From Methanomassiliicoccaceae archaeon UBA72 (GTDB taxonomy: Archaea > Thermoplasmatota > Thermoplasmata > Methanomassiliicoccales > Methanomethylophilaceae): a stretch of DNA of 64,000 nt. Shown piece by piece: positions 52,143-61,874 of this stretch (position 1 is its first letter; each line of letters begins with the position of its first letter). Below the pieces are notes generated by a model. The model was not told the DNA's origin. It did not search any database and saw only the letters and a program-made list of their open reading frames with translations. The stretch covers positions 1 through 64,000 of the forward strand of contig DAVO01000012.1 in NCBI GenBank assembly GCA_002509405.1. The letters are read 5' to 3'. Made by a program: the position numbers and the translations under genes.

Positions 52143-53717
52143 TCAGTGCCTGTATATGCGGTCCCTGATGCTGAAATCGCTTACTCTGCGGGCCCTCTTG
52201 CCCCTGTTCCTCGCGACCTCCTTCCAGAATCCGGGCATGAAGAACAGCAGCGCCGTGGCGATCTCGAGACGTCCCAGGAACATGACCACGATCATAACGG
52301 CCTTCACTACCGGGTCCAGCGTGTACAGGGTGTCATAAGGACCGTATTCGCCTATCGAAGCTCCGGTGTTGCACACCGAAGTTACGGCCAAACCTATGGA
52401 ATCGACGGGCATAACACCCATCATCATGAAGATGACCCCTGCTATGACAATTGTAATGGCGAACAGTGCCAGCGTTATGAAGGAGTTTATGACCGAAGAC
52501 TCTTCCACGCTGTCGCCGTCCATTTTGACGTCATATACGGCCAATGGATGGAGCGTCTTGTAAATGCTGTTCTTGATGTACTTTCCTATTATGACGAAGC
52601 GGTACATCTTCACTCCTCCGGCAGTGGATCCGCTCATGCCGCCTACAAAGGCCACTATCAGAAGGAGTATCGAGCAAAGCGGTACCGGCCAGATAGCAGG
52701 GTCTGTGAAATTGACAACCGCAAATCCCGTGGAAGTGCCCATGGAGACGACCGTGAACAGGGAATCTGCGACAGTCTCCATCAGATAATACAATTCCAGA
52801 TTCCTGCTGGCATTTATCAGCAGCGCAGATATCAGCAAGCTTATTCCGATGTACCAGTAAATTGTCCATCTGAATTCGGTGTTTTTCGCATAGGGTTTCA
52901 GCTGTCCTTTGTAAAGGCCTTTGAAATGTATGTAGAAGTTCGTACCTCCCAGAAGCATGAAGGCTATTACGATAACTTTGACGATGTGGTCATAGTCCGC
53001 CATGCTGTTGGCGTTGTTGAGGAATCCTCCGGTCGAGACCGTCGAGAGGGTCATGCATGCCGAATCTATGGCGCTTACGCCGAATAATACCAGAATGACA
53101 GCCTGCACGACCGTGAGGAGGACATAGATCAGCAGGAAGCTCTTCGCGGAGTCCTTCAGCCTAACAGAAAAGTTTTTTGTCCCGGAACCGGACATCTCGT
53201 TGATAGAGAATCCCTTTCCGCCTATGCCCATTATTGGTAGCATGTAAAGGAATATGAGGATTACCGACACACCTCCGATCCACTGGGTCATGGACCTCCA
53301 GAGGAAGAGGCTCTGCGGGAAGGAATCGAAGTCCCTGACCATGGTATATCCCGTGGTGGTCACTCCGCTCACGGACTCGAACAGGGAGTCTATCAGCGGC
53401 ATACCGTACAATATGAAGGGTGTGGCGCCGACGAGTATCATTATCAAAAACGCGCCGCCTATCATCAGGATCCCCGAGGTGGCCTGGAGGCCCTCATCGC
53501 CCTCTCTGAACATTATCAGAACGATGAGGCCGACCAGCACGAGTAAGAAAAGCGGTGTGAGGAAGATCTCGTAATCCTCTCCGTAGTAGACTGCCGTGGC
53601 GAAGGGTGCGGCCATCGAGATGCCCATCATCAGCATTATCATGCCCAAGGAATGGAGCACCGTATTCCTCCAGCGGGCCCCCTTGCTTATTTTTGTCTCA
53701 TCCTCTAACAACGACAA
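52143..53717 (-). CDS. trkH: Trk/Ktr potassium uptake channel TrkH
   Basis: This 524-residue membrane protein has the four M1-P-M2 repeats of TrkH. Selectivity-filter segments include VTTTGYTMV, STVSTGGF, STSTGFAVVNF and CNTGASIGEYG. It takes up potassium together with TrkA, encoded just upstream (the genes are 3 bases apart). The start appears to be TTG (53717), the only early start codon in frame. Confidence 0.94.
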   Translation of the reverse strand: MSLLEDETKISKGARWRNTVLHSLGMIMLMMGISMAAPFATAVYYGEDYEIFLTPLFLLVLVGLIVLIMFREGDEGLQATSGILMIGGAFLIMILVGATPFILYGMPLIDSLFESVSGVTTTGYTMVRDFDSFPQSLFLWRSMTQWIGGVSVILIFLYMLPIMGIGGKGFSINEMSGSGTKNFSVRLKDSAKSFLLIYVLLTVVQAVILVLFGVSAIDSACMTLSTVSTGGFLNNANSMADYDHIVKVIVIAFMLLGGTNFYIHFKGLYKGQLKPYAKNTEFRWTIYWYIGISLLISALLINASRNLELYYLMETVADSLFTVVSMGTSTGFAVVNFTDPAIWPVPLCSILLLIVAFVGGMSGSTAGGVKMYRFVIIGKYIKNSIYKTLHPLAVYDVKMDGDSVEESSVINSFITLALFAITIVIAGVIFMMMGVMPVDSIGLAVTSVCNTGASIGEYGPYDTLYTLDPVVKAVMIVVMFLGRLEIATALLFFMPGFWKEVARNRGKRARRVSDFSIRDRIYRH

Positions 53718-53720
53718 GGA

Positions 53721-55070
53721 TCACAACCCCGGCAAATTCTTTCCAAGCAGCTTTTTCACCGCAGACATTTTTGACATGTAGGCATATATCAACACCCTGT
53801 CCCCGTCCCTGAAGTTGGTGTCGTACTTAGGGTATATCACCCTGCCGTTGCGGACCACTGCGGCAAAACGGACCCCGTCCGGAATATCCAGGTCCCCGTA
53901 CAAACGGTTGAAAAGGGGAGACCTCTCATCGATCTTCACGCTGAAGAAGAACTCGCTGTCGTGCTTCATCTTCAATATCGAGTCCTCATCCGATATCAGG
54001 CCCTTGGTGATCTCGTTGGCTATTATGAGGTGGTATCCAATTATCGTCTCTATTCCCGTGAAGCGGAATATATCGTTATACTCCCTTGTGAGATATCTGG
54101 AAATGACCTTCCTGGTACCGAACTTAAGGGAAGCCATGCAGGCTAGGAGGTTCTTCTCGTCCGCTTCGGTGACGCTTATTAGGACGTCCGCCCTTCCCAC
54201 GTTCTCGGTCTTGAGGATGTGCGGGTCCAGAGAATCCGAGTTAACAACGATGGCATCCGTAAGGGTGCGGGCGGCCTCCCTGCAAAGGTCCTTGTCCTCT
54301 TCGATGATCTTGACGTAGACTTTCTTGTCCATTTTGCTGAGGGCCTTGGCGACGTTCATTCCGACCACCCCAGCTCCCAGGATCACAAATTCCAGGGCCT
54401 CGTCCTCGATGCCTATCATCTTGTTGAAGGCCTCGATCCCCTTTTCGCTGCCGATGACGGTGATCCTGTCCTCCGGGCGGACCTCGGCCGTTTCCACGTC
54501 GATAATGACTCCGTCCCCGCGGTATATGCATACGATGTTGCACTCCTCAGGTATGTCCAGGTTCAATATCACGTTGCCCACTATGCCCTGGTCGCCGCCG
54601 ACCCTGAAGGTCGCAATAGCCAGCCCCAGAGATTTGATCGTTTCGTAATCTACCACGTTCTCGAGCGTGGCCAGCTTGAATATCTTGTTCGAGCTGATGA
54701 TCTCCGGAGAAATGATCATGTCCACGCCGGGGTCCCCCTCTCCGGTTGTCTTGATCAGGTAGTCCGGGTTCTTGATGGTGGCCACCGTGCGCAACGAAGG
54801 CTTGTATTTTTTGGAAACCATGCATATGAAAAGGTTCAGCCCGTCGGATGGAAGCGTAGATACGATTATGTCCGCATCGTGCTTGCCGATCGCCAGCTCC
54901 AGTATCTTGGGGTTGGTCCCGTCCTCGTGGAGAACCGAGACATTGAGCAGATTCTTCACGGTGTCGGCCTTTATCGCGTCCTTCTCGATCATCATCACGT
55001 TGTGGACGGCTGATAGGGTCTCTGCGGAAGTATATCCGACGTTTCCCGCGCCGATAATGATAATGTTCAT
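53721..55070 (-). CDS. trkA: Trk system potassium regulator TrkA
   Basis: This 449-residue cytosolic protein has two RCK units. Each has a Rossmann nucleotide-binding domain (IIIGAGNVGYTSAETLS at the N terminus, VILGAGVVGMNVAKALS near residue 230) followed by a TrkA-C domain. It binds NAD(H) or nucleotides and gates TrkH, encoded immediately downstream. A minus-strand TATA-like TATAACGGG at about 55099-55107 precedes it. Confidence 0.94.
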   Translation of the reverse strand: MNIIIIGAGNVGYTSAETLSAVHNVMMIEKDAIKADTVKNLLNVSVLHEDGTNPKILELAIGKHDADIIVSTLPSDGLNLFICMVSKKYKPSLRTVATIKNPDYLIKTTGEGDPGVDMIISPEIISSNKIFKLATLENVVDYETIKSLGLAIATFRVGGDQGIVGNVILNLDIPEECNIVCIYRGDGVIIDVETAEVRPEDRITVIGSEKGIEAFNKMIGIEDEALEFVILGAGVVGMNVAKALSKMDKKVYVKIIEEDKDLCREAARTLTDAIVVNSDSLDPHILKTENVGRADVLISVTEADEKNLLACMASLKFGTRKVISRYLTREYNDIFRFTGIETIIGYHLIIANEITKGLISDEDSILKMKHDSEFFFSVKIDERSPLFNRLYGDLDIPDGVRFAAVVRNGRVIYPKYDTNFRDGDRVLIYAYMSKMSAVKKLLGKNLPGL

Positions 55071-55285
55071 CTGAGTTCCGTCCTGAGATGTTCGGTCCCG
55101 TTATATCGGTTGTGCTTGTAAGTTTCATCTGGAACTTAAGGCCGACGTCCCTTCAATCCTGATGGGGATGTAAATGCTTTTCGTATTCGCCCGGCTTCCC
55201 AAAGCGTGGAATCTCCGAGATAAGGCCGATTCCTAATATGAAACGTATCGCGTAATATAAATCACGGGACTATGATTCGGGCGCC

Positions 55286-56542
55286 ATGTGGAAGCAAGTA
55301 AGCGAGGATTTCTGGAAGGAGAACCGCGCGTCCAAGGTCGGAGACGTCTCGGATGCCGTGAGCGGCATCATCGGCGAGGTGCGTGCCGGCGGTGACAAGG
55401 CGCTGTTCGAGCTTACCAAGAGATTCGACAGACAGGAACTCGGGCGTCTGGAGGTAACACGCGAAGAGATCGAAGACGCATACGATTCCGTAGACCAAGA
55501 GATAGTCGAAGAGCTGGAGAACGCGGCATACAACATCGAGCGCTTCCATGAGATGCAGGTCCCTCCAGATATGTGGCTCAGGGAGGTGGAGCCCGGCATT
55601 ACGTTGGGTGTCAAGAGCACACCTCTTGAAAGGGTCGGATGCTATGTCCCGGGGGGGAGAGCGTCATATCCCAGCACAGCTCTGATGTGCATCATCCCGG
55701 CGAGGGTCGCGGGCGTAGGCGAGATTATCTGCTGTACTCCCGCCCCGGTGAACCCGGCGACGCTGGTAGCGATGGACATCGCGGGAGCGGACGAGATATT
55801 CAAGCTGGGCGGCGCGCAGGCCGTGGCGGCGATGGCGCTTGGTACCGGCAGCGTCCCAAAGGTCCAGAAGATAGTCGGCCCCGGAAACGTGTATGTCACG
55901 GCAGCAAAGATGATGCTCCGCAACGAGGTGGAGATAGACTTCCCGGCAGGACCCAGCGAGATAGGGGTGCTTGCCGATTCGGGCGCGGTATGTGAATATC
56001 TGGCTGCGGACCTCATAGCTCAGGCGGAGCACGACCCGTCATCGGCAAGCCTGCTGATAACGGACGACCCGGAGCTTCCCGGCCTCGTTTGGGAGGCTAT
56101 GGAGCAAATGATCGACGACCAGCCCAGGAAGAGCATCATACTGAAGGCCCTGGAGAACTCAGGTTACATCGTTGCAGAGGATATGGACGAGGCGGTCGAG
56201 ATGATGAACCGCATCGCCCCGGAGCACCTGTCCATACAGACCTCCGACCCGATGGCAACCCTTTCGAAGGTCAGGAACGCAGGTTCGATATTCGTAGGCC
56301 CCTATACCCCGGTTGCCGCAGGCGACTATGCGTCGGGGACCAACCACGTGCTTCCCACGGCCGGGAATTCATCAACGGCTTCCGGCCTGAACGTGGCACA
56401 CTTCCGTAAGACGTCCACCGTGCAGTTGCTCACCTGCGAGGGCCTGGAGGCCCTTGCGCCGACCATAGAGACTTTGTCCACATCGGAAGGCCTTCACGCC
56501 CACTGCGATTCGGTGAGGGTCCGCTTCGACGATGCGGAGTGA
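55286..56542 (+). CDS. hisD: Histidinol dehydrogenase
   Basis: This 418-residue zinc enzyme oxidises histidinol to histidine in two NAD-dependent steps. VGCYVPGGRASYPSTALM, KLGGAQAVAAMALGT, GPGNVYVTAAK, AGPSEIGVLAD, the zinc-ligating LIAQAEHDP, and APEHLSIQT are all present. No other his gene is adjacent; ppk1 and ppx follow with almost no gap. GTAATATAAATC about 30 bases upstream is a good TATA box. Confidence 0.96.
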   Translation: MWKQVSEDFWKENRASKVGDVSDAVSGIIGEVRAGGDKALFELTKRFDRQELGRLEVTREEIEDAYDSVDQEIVEELENAAYNIERFHEMQVPPDMWLREVEPGITLGVKSTPLERVGCYVPGGRASYPSTALMCIIPARVAGVGEIICCTPAPVNPATLVAMDIAGADEIFKLGGAQAVAAMALGTGSVPKVQKIVGPGNVYVTAAKMMLRNEVEIDFPAGPSEIGVLADSGAVCEYLAADLIAQAEHDPSSASLLITDDPELPGLVWEAMEQMIDDQPRKSIILKALENSGYIVAEDMDEAVEMMNRIAPEHLSIQTSDPMATLSKVRNAGSIFVGPYTPVAAGDYASGTNHVLPTAGNSSTASGLNVAHFRKTSTVQLLTCEGLEALAPTIETLSTSEGLHAHCDSVRVRFDDAE

Positions 56543-56543
56543 G

Positions 56544-58616
56544 ATGATGGACCACTTAGACCTCTACGACCCCAACCTCTACATCAACAGGGAGCTCTCA
56601 TGGCTCGAGTTCAACAGGAGATGCCTCGACGAGGCCAACGACAAGGGGGCCCCCCTGCTCGAACGCCTGAAGTTCCTTGCCATATGCTACGGGAACCTCG
56701 ACGAGTTCTTCATGATCCGCGTCCCCGGCATAGTCAACGGGATAGTGGCAGGTGCACCGATACTTGATGCCCCGGACATAGAGCATGACACAAACCGTCT
56801 GCTTTCCAAGATCAATTCCAAGGTGGAGGGCCTGCTAGAGGGGTACAACGCATGCTGGTTGGAGCTCAGGTCGGTCCTTTCGGAGAACGGGATAAGGATT
56901 CTGTCCATAGACGACCTCTCCGACGAGCAGATGGAGGCGGTGGATTCCTTCTACAACGACCGCATCCATCCTCTCCTGACGCCTCTCGCGCTGGACGTAT
57001 CGCATCCGTTCCCTTTCATCTCGAGCAACACCCTCAGCCTTGCGGTGAAGATGGAGGGGCCCAGGGGCCAGGTAATGTATGCCAGGATCAAGATGCCCCT
57101 CGGACCCTTCAACCGCTTCGTGCGGATACCATCCGAATCCTCCGGCTTCGACTATGTCCTCCTGGAGGATATGGTGCGCCACAACGTGCAGAAGCTTTTC
57201 CCCGGTTTCAAGATCAACGGGGTATACGCCTTCAGGGTCACCAGGAATGCTGATACCAAGGTGACGATCGACGAGGCCTGCGACCTCATGTCTGCCGTCG
57301 AGGAGTCCATCGAAGGCAGGGGCACCGGTTTCCCGGTCAGGATGGTCACAGAGTCTGCCATGCCCCAGGACATGGTGGAGCTTTTCGGCAAGAATCTGGA
57401 CCTCGGGACGGAGCAGATACACAGGTCGGATTCGCCGTTGATGCTCAACAGCCTCTGGGAGCTCTACGACCTCAACCTGCCCCGTCTCAAGGAGAAGGAA
57501 TTCAGGCCCTACTGCCCGCAGGAGCTGGCAGAGGGGTCGTCGATCTTCGAGGCCGTAGCAAAGAGGGACTGGGTGCTCTACCACCCGTACGAATCCTTCG
57601 GGATAATAGTGAGGTTCCTGCAGGAAGCGGCCCACGACCCTGCGGTCCAGAGCATCAAGATATGTCTTTACAGGATAGGCAAGGACCCCTCCATAATCCA
57701 GGCGCTTAGGGATGCCAGGGAGAAAGGTAAGACGGTATCGGTCCTGATGGAGATAAGGGCGAAATTCGACGAGACCAACAATATACAGCTCGCGAAAAGC
57801 ATGGAACAGCTCGGCATACATGTGGTCTTCGGGCCCCTGGAGCTAAAGGTCCATTCCAAGCTCCTGCAGGTGGTGCGCCTCGAGGGAGGCCATCTTGTCA
57901 GGTACACCCATATGAGCTCCGGCAACTACAACGTAAGCACCGCCAAGCAGTATGCCGACATCTCGTTCCTGACGGTGAACGAGGAGATAGGAGAGGACGT
58001 GGGCGAACTTTTCAACTCCCTCACCGGCTACTTCGGACCCAGGGAATACAAGCAGCTGCTGGTGTCGCCTCTGAACCTGAAGGACTCGCTCATCGAAAAG
58101 ATAAGACGCGAGATCGAACGCAAGGAGGAGACCGGCAGCGGATACATCGCGCTCAAGGCCAACGGCCTCATAGACGCGGACATCATTGCAAGCCTGTACA
58201 GCGCGTCCATCGCGGGCGTGAAGATAGAATTGAACATCAGGGGGCTGTGCTGCCTCCGTCCCGGGATACCAGGAGTATCCGACAACATACGCGTGATAAG
58301 GGTGGTGGACAGGTTCCTGGAGCATGCGCGCATCTACTACTTCGAGAACGGGGGCGACCCGGAGATGTACATGGGTTCTTCGGACATAATGCCGAGAAAC
58401 CTCCTCGCAAGGGTCGAGACGCTGTTCCCGATACTCGACAAGGAGATGCTGGTCTCCATCAGGGACAACATCCTTCGCGTGCACCTTGCCGACAACGTGA
58501 AGGCCAGCGAGCTGACCTCCGACGGGACGTATGTCCCGGTGGCAAGGAAGAAGAAGGAGCCGGCAGTCAGGTCGCAGAAATGGTTCATTGACCACAGAGG
58601 GTGCTGGCATGGCTGA
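56544..58616 (+). CDS. ppk1: Polyphosphate kinase 1
   Basis: This 690-residue enzyme polymerises the gamma-phosphate of ATP into polyphosphate. The N-terminal YINRELSWLEFNRRCLDEA, the catalytic KVHSKLLQVVRLEGG histidine region, the THMSSGNYNVSTAKQYAD motif, and the second PLD-like domain with MYMGSSDIMPRNL are clear. I placed the start at 56544, where GGAGTGAG precedes a double ATG; 56532 is possible. It follows hisD by one base and overlaps ppx by 8 bases. Confidence 0.96.
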   Translation: MMDHLDLYDPNLYINRELSWLEFNRRCLDEANDKGAPLLERLKFLAICYGNLDEFFMIRVPGIVNGIVAGAPILDAPDIEHDTNRLLSKINSKVEGLLEGYNACWLELRSVLSENGIRILSIDDLSDEQMEAVDSFYNDRIHPLLTPLALDVSHPFPFISSNTLSLAVKMEGPRGQVMYARIKMPLGPFNRFVRIPSESSGFDYVLLEDMVRHNVQKLFPGFKINGVYAFRVTRNADTKVTIDEACDLMSAVEESIEGRGTGFPVRMVTESAMPQDMVELFGKNLDLGTEQIHRSDSPLMLNSLWELYDLNLPRLKEKEFRPYCPQELAEGSSIFEAVAKRDWVLYHPYESFGIIVRFLQEAAHDPAVQSIKICLYRIGKDPSIIQALRDAREKGKTVSVLMEIRAKFDETNNIQLAKSMEQLGIHVVFGPLELKVHSKLLQVVRLEGGHLVRYTHMSSGNYNVSTAKQYADISFLTVNEEIGEDVGELFNSLTGYFGPREYKQLLVSPLNLKDSLIEKIRREIERKEETGSGYIALKANGLIDADIIASLYSASIAGVKIELNIRGLCCLRPGIPGVSDNIRVIRVVDRFLEHARIYYFENGGDPEMYMGSSDIMPRNLLARVETLFPILDKEMLVSIRDNILRVHLADNVKASELTSDGTYVPVARKKKEPAVRSQKWFIDHRGCWHG

Positions 58617-60144
58617 AAGCAGGACCGTCGCCTTCATAGACGTGGGTACCAACTCGATCCATGTGCTGGTGACCCAGTTCTTCCCGGACTCGGTGGGCAC
58701 TCCGATATTCGACGACAAGGAGTCCGTGAGGCTTGGCCAGAACCTCTTCGCCGAGGGATACATCGACCAAGAGACCATCCAGAGGACGAAACTTGTCATA
58801 GGGCGTTTCGTCAGGATAGCCAAGGACATGGGCGCGGACGAGATATTCGCCTTCGCCACATGCGCCGCACGCGAGGCCTACAACAGGAACGAGCTGCTGG
58901 ACGCGGCTTCTGAAGCGGGAATAGATCTGAGGATAATATCCGGCACCGAGGAGGCCAGGCTGGCGGGGCTCGGCGTGTTCGGGCCTTACGGGCCCCCGGA
59001 CAGGTGCGTCGACATCGATCTCGGAGGGGGAAGCACCGAGATAAATCTCTGCAAAGGCAGCGAGACCATATTCTTGGACAGCCTCATGGCCGGTTCGGTG
59101 CGTTTCTCCTACGGGCTGGGCATAGACCAGCGCGGGACGGTGTCCCGTGCCGACTACGAAAAGATGCTCCGTGCGGTGGACAAGGTGGCAGATAATGCGG
59201 CCAACAGGCTCAGGGAGATCGGATTCGACAGGGCGATGGGGTCATCGGGCACCATGATAAATCTGGCCGAGATGTGCGCCGCCCGCAGGGACGGCGACGC
59301 TTCGTATATGACGAAAAAAGAGCTTTCGGAGCTGATGAGGGACCTTTGCGCCATGGACGAAGTCCAGCGCCGCAGCGTGCCCAGGATGAACCCCGGAAGG
59401 TCGGACATAATCATCGGAGGAGGGGCCGTAGCAGAGGAGCTGATGCACCTTTTCGAGATAGACAAGATATTCATCAGCGAACGCGGGCTGAGAGAAGGGA
59501 TGCAGTTCGACTATCTCCTGGGAAAAGGCAGGAAGGAGTTCAATCTCAGGCGATCCTCTGTGATGACACTCGCCAGACGCTGCGGTTTCAACGAGAAGCA
59601 CGCATCGCAGGTCAACATGCTCACGATGCGTATGTTCGACAGCATGAAGGACCTCGGCCTGCACGCGATGAACGGCGACGTCAGGGAACTGCTGGGATAT
59701 GCGGCGACGCTCCATGATATAGGGGAGTTCATCAGCTACAACAAGCACAATGTCCACTCCTACACGATAATATTGAATTCGAACATGCCCGGTTTCACCC
59801 CGACGGAACTGGAGGACATGGCGCTGATCGCAAAGTTCCACCACAAACGGTTCCCCGGGTCGAACCACAAGCTCCTCAAGACGTTTACCAGACAACGGGC
59901 CAAGACCGTCCGCTACTGCGCCATGATGCTCCGCATGGCCGACGTTCTGGACAGGCACAGGTCCTCGCCGGTGGACAGCATGCGCGTCCTCGCGGTCGGA
60001 GGCAGCGTGCTCATAGATCTGAAGTCCAAGGAGGACCTGAGCATGGAGGTCTGGAAGCTGGAAGAGCTATCCGAACCGTTCAGAGAAGTATTCGGGTCAG
60101 AGCTTAGGATATGCGCATCCGGGTGGGGCGAAGCGAAGATATAG
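58609..60144 (+). CDS. ppx: Exopolyphosphatase (Ppx/GppA) with C-terminal HD domain, ends at TAG
   Basis: This 511-residue protein has the sugar-kinase/Hsp70-like ATPase fold: VAFIDVGTNSIHVLV, FATCAAREAYN, ISGTEEARLAGLGV, DIDLGGGSTEINL and SSGTMINLAEM. A C-terminal HD domain follows (ATLHDIGEFI, HNVHSYTIILN, AKFHHKR). It hydrolyses polyphosphate made by the adjacent ppk1 product. It ends in TAG (60142-60144), the only clear TAG terminator among the main genes. If TAG is read through, nine more residues precede a TGA at 60172. Confidence 0.94.
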   Translation: MAESRTVAFIDVGTNSIHVLVTQFFPDSVGTPIFDDKESVRLGQNLFAEGYIDQETIQRTKLVIGRFVRIAKDMGADEIFAFATCAAREAYNRNELLDAASEAGIDLRIISGTEEARLAGLGVFGPYGPPDRCVDIDLGGGSTEINLCKGSETIFLDSLMAGSVRFSYGLGIDQRGTVSRADYEKMLRAVDKVADNAANRLREIGFDRAMGSSGTMINLAEMCAARRDGDASYMTKKELSELMRDLCAMDEVQRRSVPRMNPGRSDIIIGGGAVAEELMHLFEIDKIFISERGLREGMQFDYLLGKGRKEFNLRRSSVMTLARRCGFNEKHASQVNMLTMRMFDSMKDLGLHAMNGDVRELLGYAATLHDIGEFISYNKHNVHSYTIILNSNMPGFTPTELEDMALIAKFHHKRFPGSNHKLLKTFTRQRAKTVRYCAMMLRMADVLDRHRSSPVDSMRVLAVGGSVLIDLKSKEDLSMEVWKLEELSEPFREVFGSELRICASGWGEAKI

Positions 60145-60306
60145 GTCCCTAGGCAGGAACGCCCCGTCAGATGATTCTTCGCGGCCATCGGGCTTCAGGA
60201 CATCTCTCCAGACGAACCTTTTCGTTAGGAACCATTAAATTAAGGCAAGTTATGTTAATTTCAGAAGCGGGATACCCCTTGCATGGATTAACGTCCGTTT
60301 CCCGCT

Positions 60307-61071
60307 TTAAAATCCCTTATATCCCTCGGGGTCGATCCTGAGGGATATCCCCTTTTGGTAAGCCCTTCTCTCAATTTCGTCCCATGCACCGCGGAGCAGG
60401 TCCAGTTCCTCGGGGGATGTCTGCACCAGGGCGCTGTCCCCGTAGCAGCGGAATCTCACCTGCCCAACCCCGGCCGTATTCCGGATGAAAGCTTCCCATT
60501 CTTCGATATCCCTAAGCACGGCATCGGTGATGACGGTGCCGCATGGTATGCGGGTGGAGAGGCATGTGTCCTTTACGAGGCCTGCCGACCAATCTTTGGA
60601 CATTACGTGTTCGACTATCTCCTTCCTTCCGATCTTCAGCGACTCGAGGGGCCTGAAGATGAAAAGTTCCACGGCCGCCCTGTGGCCCGGGCGGTTCTGG
60701 GAGAGGTCGTCGTAGTTGTCTCCGCATATGCAGTTGCCAGTTCCCAGTTCTACGGCTATCGTCCTGACGGCGGAATACACCGCCCTTTTGCAGTGATAGC
60801 AGCGGTCCTCCCCGTTAGCCTCCACGCCCGGCAGGTCTTCCCATCCGATCTCTGCGACCACGAAGGGGATGCCGATCGCATTTGCGATCCTCTCCGCCTC
60901 GGACCTCTGCCTCCTGCTGACCATGGGCATGTCCACGAACACGGCGGTGATATCCTCTATCGACCTTACGCATGCCTCGGCCAGATAAGAGCTGTCGAAC
61001 CCGCCTGAGAACGCCAGCACAGCCGAATCCATAGTTCCTAGGAAATCGCAAACTTCGTCGAACCTGTTCAT
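60307..61071 (-). CDS. larE: LarE-type ATP-dependent sulfur transferase
   Basis: This 254-residue PP-loop protein has AFSGGFDSSYLA (20-31), RCYHCKRAVYSAV, CGDNYDDL, and CLSTRIPCGTVIT. These are characteristic of LarE, which donates sulfur from a cysteine or a cluster to build the nickel-pincer nucleotide cofactor. The cysteines in CYHC and DTCLSTR could support a cluster-based or sacrificial mechanism. Its start (61071) is divergent from larB, 56 bases away. larC and larA are not in the window. Confidence 0.88.
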   Translation of the reverse strand: MNRFDEVCDFLGTMDSAVLAFSGGFDSSYLAEACVRSIEDITAVFVDMPMVSRRQRSEAERIANAIGIPFVVAEIGWEDLPGVEANGEDRCYHCKRAVYSAVRTIAVELGTGNCICGDNYDDLSQNRPGHRAAVELFIFRPLESLKIGRKEIVEHVMSKDWSAGLVKDTCLSTRIPCGTVITDAVLRDIEEWEAFIRNTAGVGQVRFRCYGDSALVQTSPEELDLLRGAWDEIERRAYQKGISLRIDPEGYKGF

Positions 61072-61127
61072 CTGCTTCTTATCATTTCCGCGAATATCTT
61101 TAACCCTTCGCACATATACAAGCGCAT

Positions 61128-61874
61128 ATGGACATCAGAGAAGTGTTGGAATCCTACAGGGCGGGCAGGATCTGCGCTGCGGAGGCGGAAAGGTCGCTCC
61201 GCGCTGACTATATCGAGTCGATAGGTAACGATGTCAATATGGACCTGGGACGAGAGATCAGGAAGGGAACTCCCGAGGTCGTCTACGCCAGAGCGAAGTC
61301 ACCGGAGACCGTCGAGAGGATCCTTCGCAGTTCCAAGAGGAGGCTTCTGGTGTCAGGTGCGGCCGAGGAGCACTTCAGCGCAGCCGAGGGCATCGAAGGT
61401 GCGGAGTTCCACAGAGAGTGCGGTTGCATCGTCTTAGGCGGATTCCCCGAGGAAAGATACGGCCCGGTGGCTGTTGTCACCGCAGGCACATCCGACATCA
61501 AGGTCGCCAAAGAGGCGGTCCTCATGGCCCGCATGATGGGCTGTTCATGCCTGGAATTCTATGACATCGGGGTCTCGGGCTTACATCGCCTCATACCTCC
61601 CCTGAAAGAGATCGTATCGAAGGACGCCGCGGCCGTGGTCGCGGTCGCCGGAATGGAAGGGGCGCTGCCGACACTGGTGTCGTCCCTTTCGCCGGTTCCC
61701 GTCATAGGTGTGCCGACATCTACCGGATACGGCATCGGAGGTGATGGGCTGGCCGCCCTCATGGGCATGTTGCAGTCCTGCTCTCCGGGCCTTAGCGTGG
61801 TGAACATTGACAACGGGATAGGGGCGGGCGCGATGGCGGCCATGATAGCCAGGGGCAGGGTCTCCGAGAGATGA
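61128..61874 (+). CDS. larB: LarB, pyridinium-3,5-biscarboxylic acid mononucleotide synthase
   Basis: This 248-residue protein ends in a PurE-like domain: VAVVTAGTSDIKVAKEAV, VAGMEGALPTLVSSLSPVPVIGVPTSTGYG, and MLQSCSPGLSVVNIDNGIGAG. That is the LarB pattern. LarB carboxylates nicotinate adenine dinucleotide in nickel-pincer cofactor synthesis. It is divergent from larE and overlaps nreA by 4 bases. Confidence 0.92.
   Translation: MDIREVLESYRAGRICAAEAERSLRADYIESIGNDVNMDLGREIRKGTPEVVYARAKSPETVERILRSSKRRLLVSGAAEEHFSAAEGIEGAEFHRECGCIVLGGFPEERYGPVAVVTAGTSDIKVAKEAVLMARMMGCSCLEFYDIGVSGLHRLIPPLKEIVSKDAAAVVAVAGMEGALPTLVSSLSPVPVIGVPTSTGYGIGGDGLAALMGMLQSCSPGLSVVNIDNGIGAGAMAAMIARGRVSER

Noticed and set aside
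60262..60315. Inverted repeat AAGCGGGA...TTCCCGCTT
   Set aside because: The spacer of more than 30 bases and lack of a T-run make a terminator or operator call weak; I leave it unassigned.
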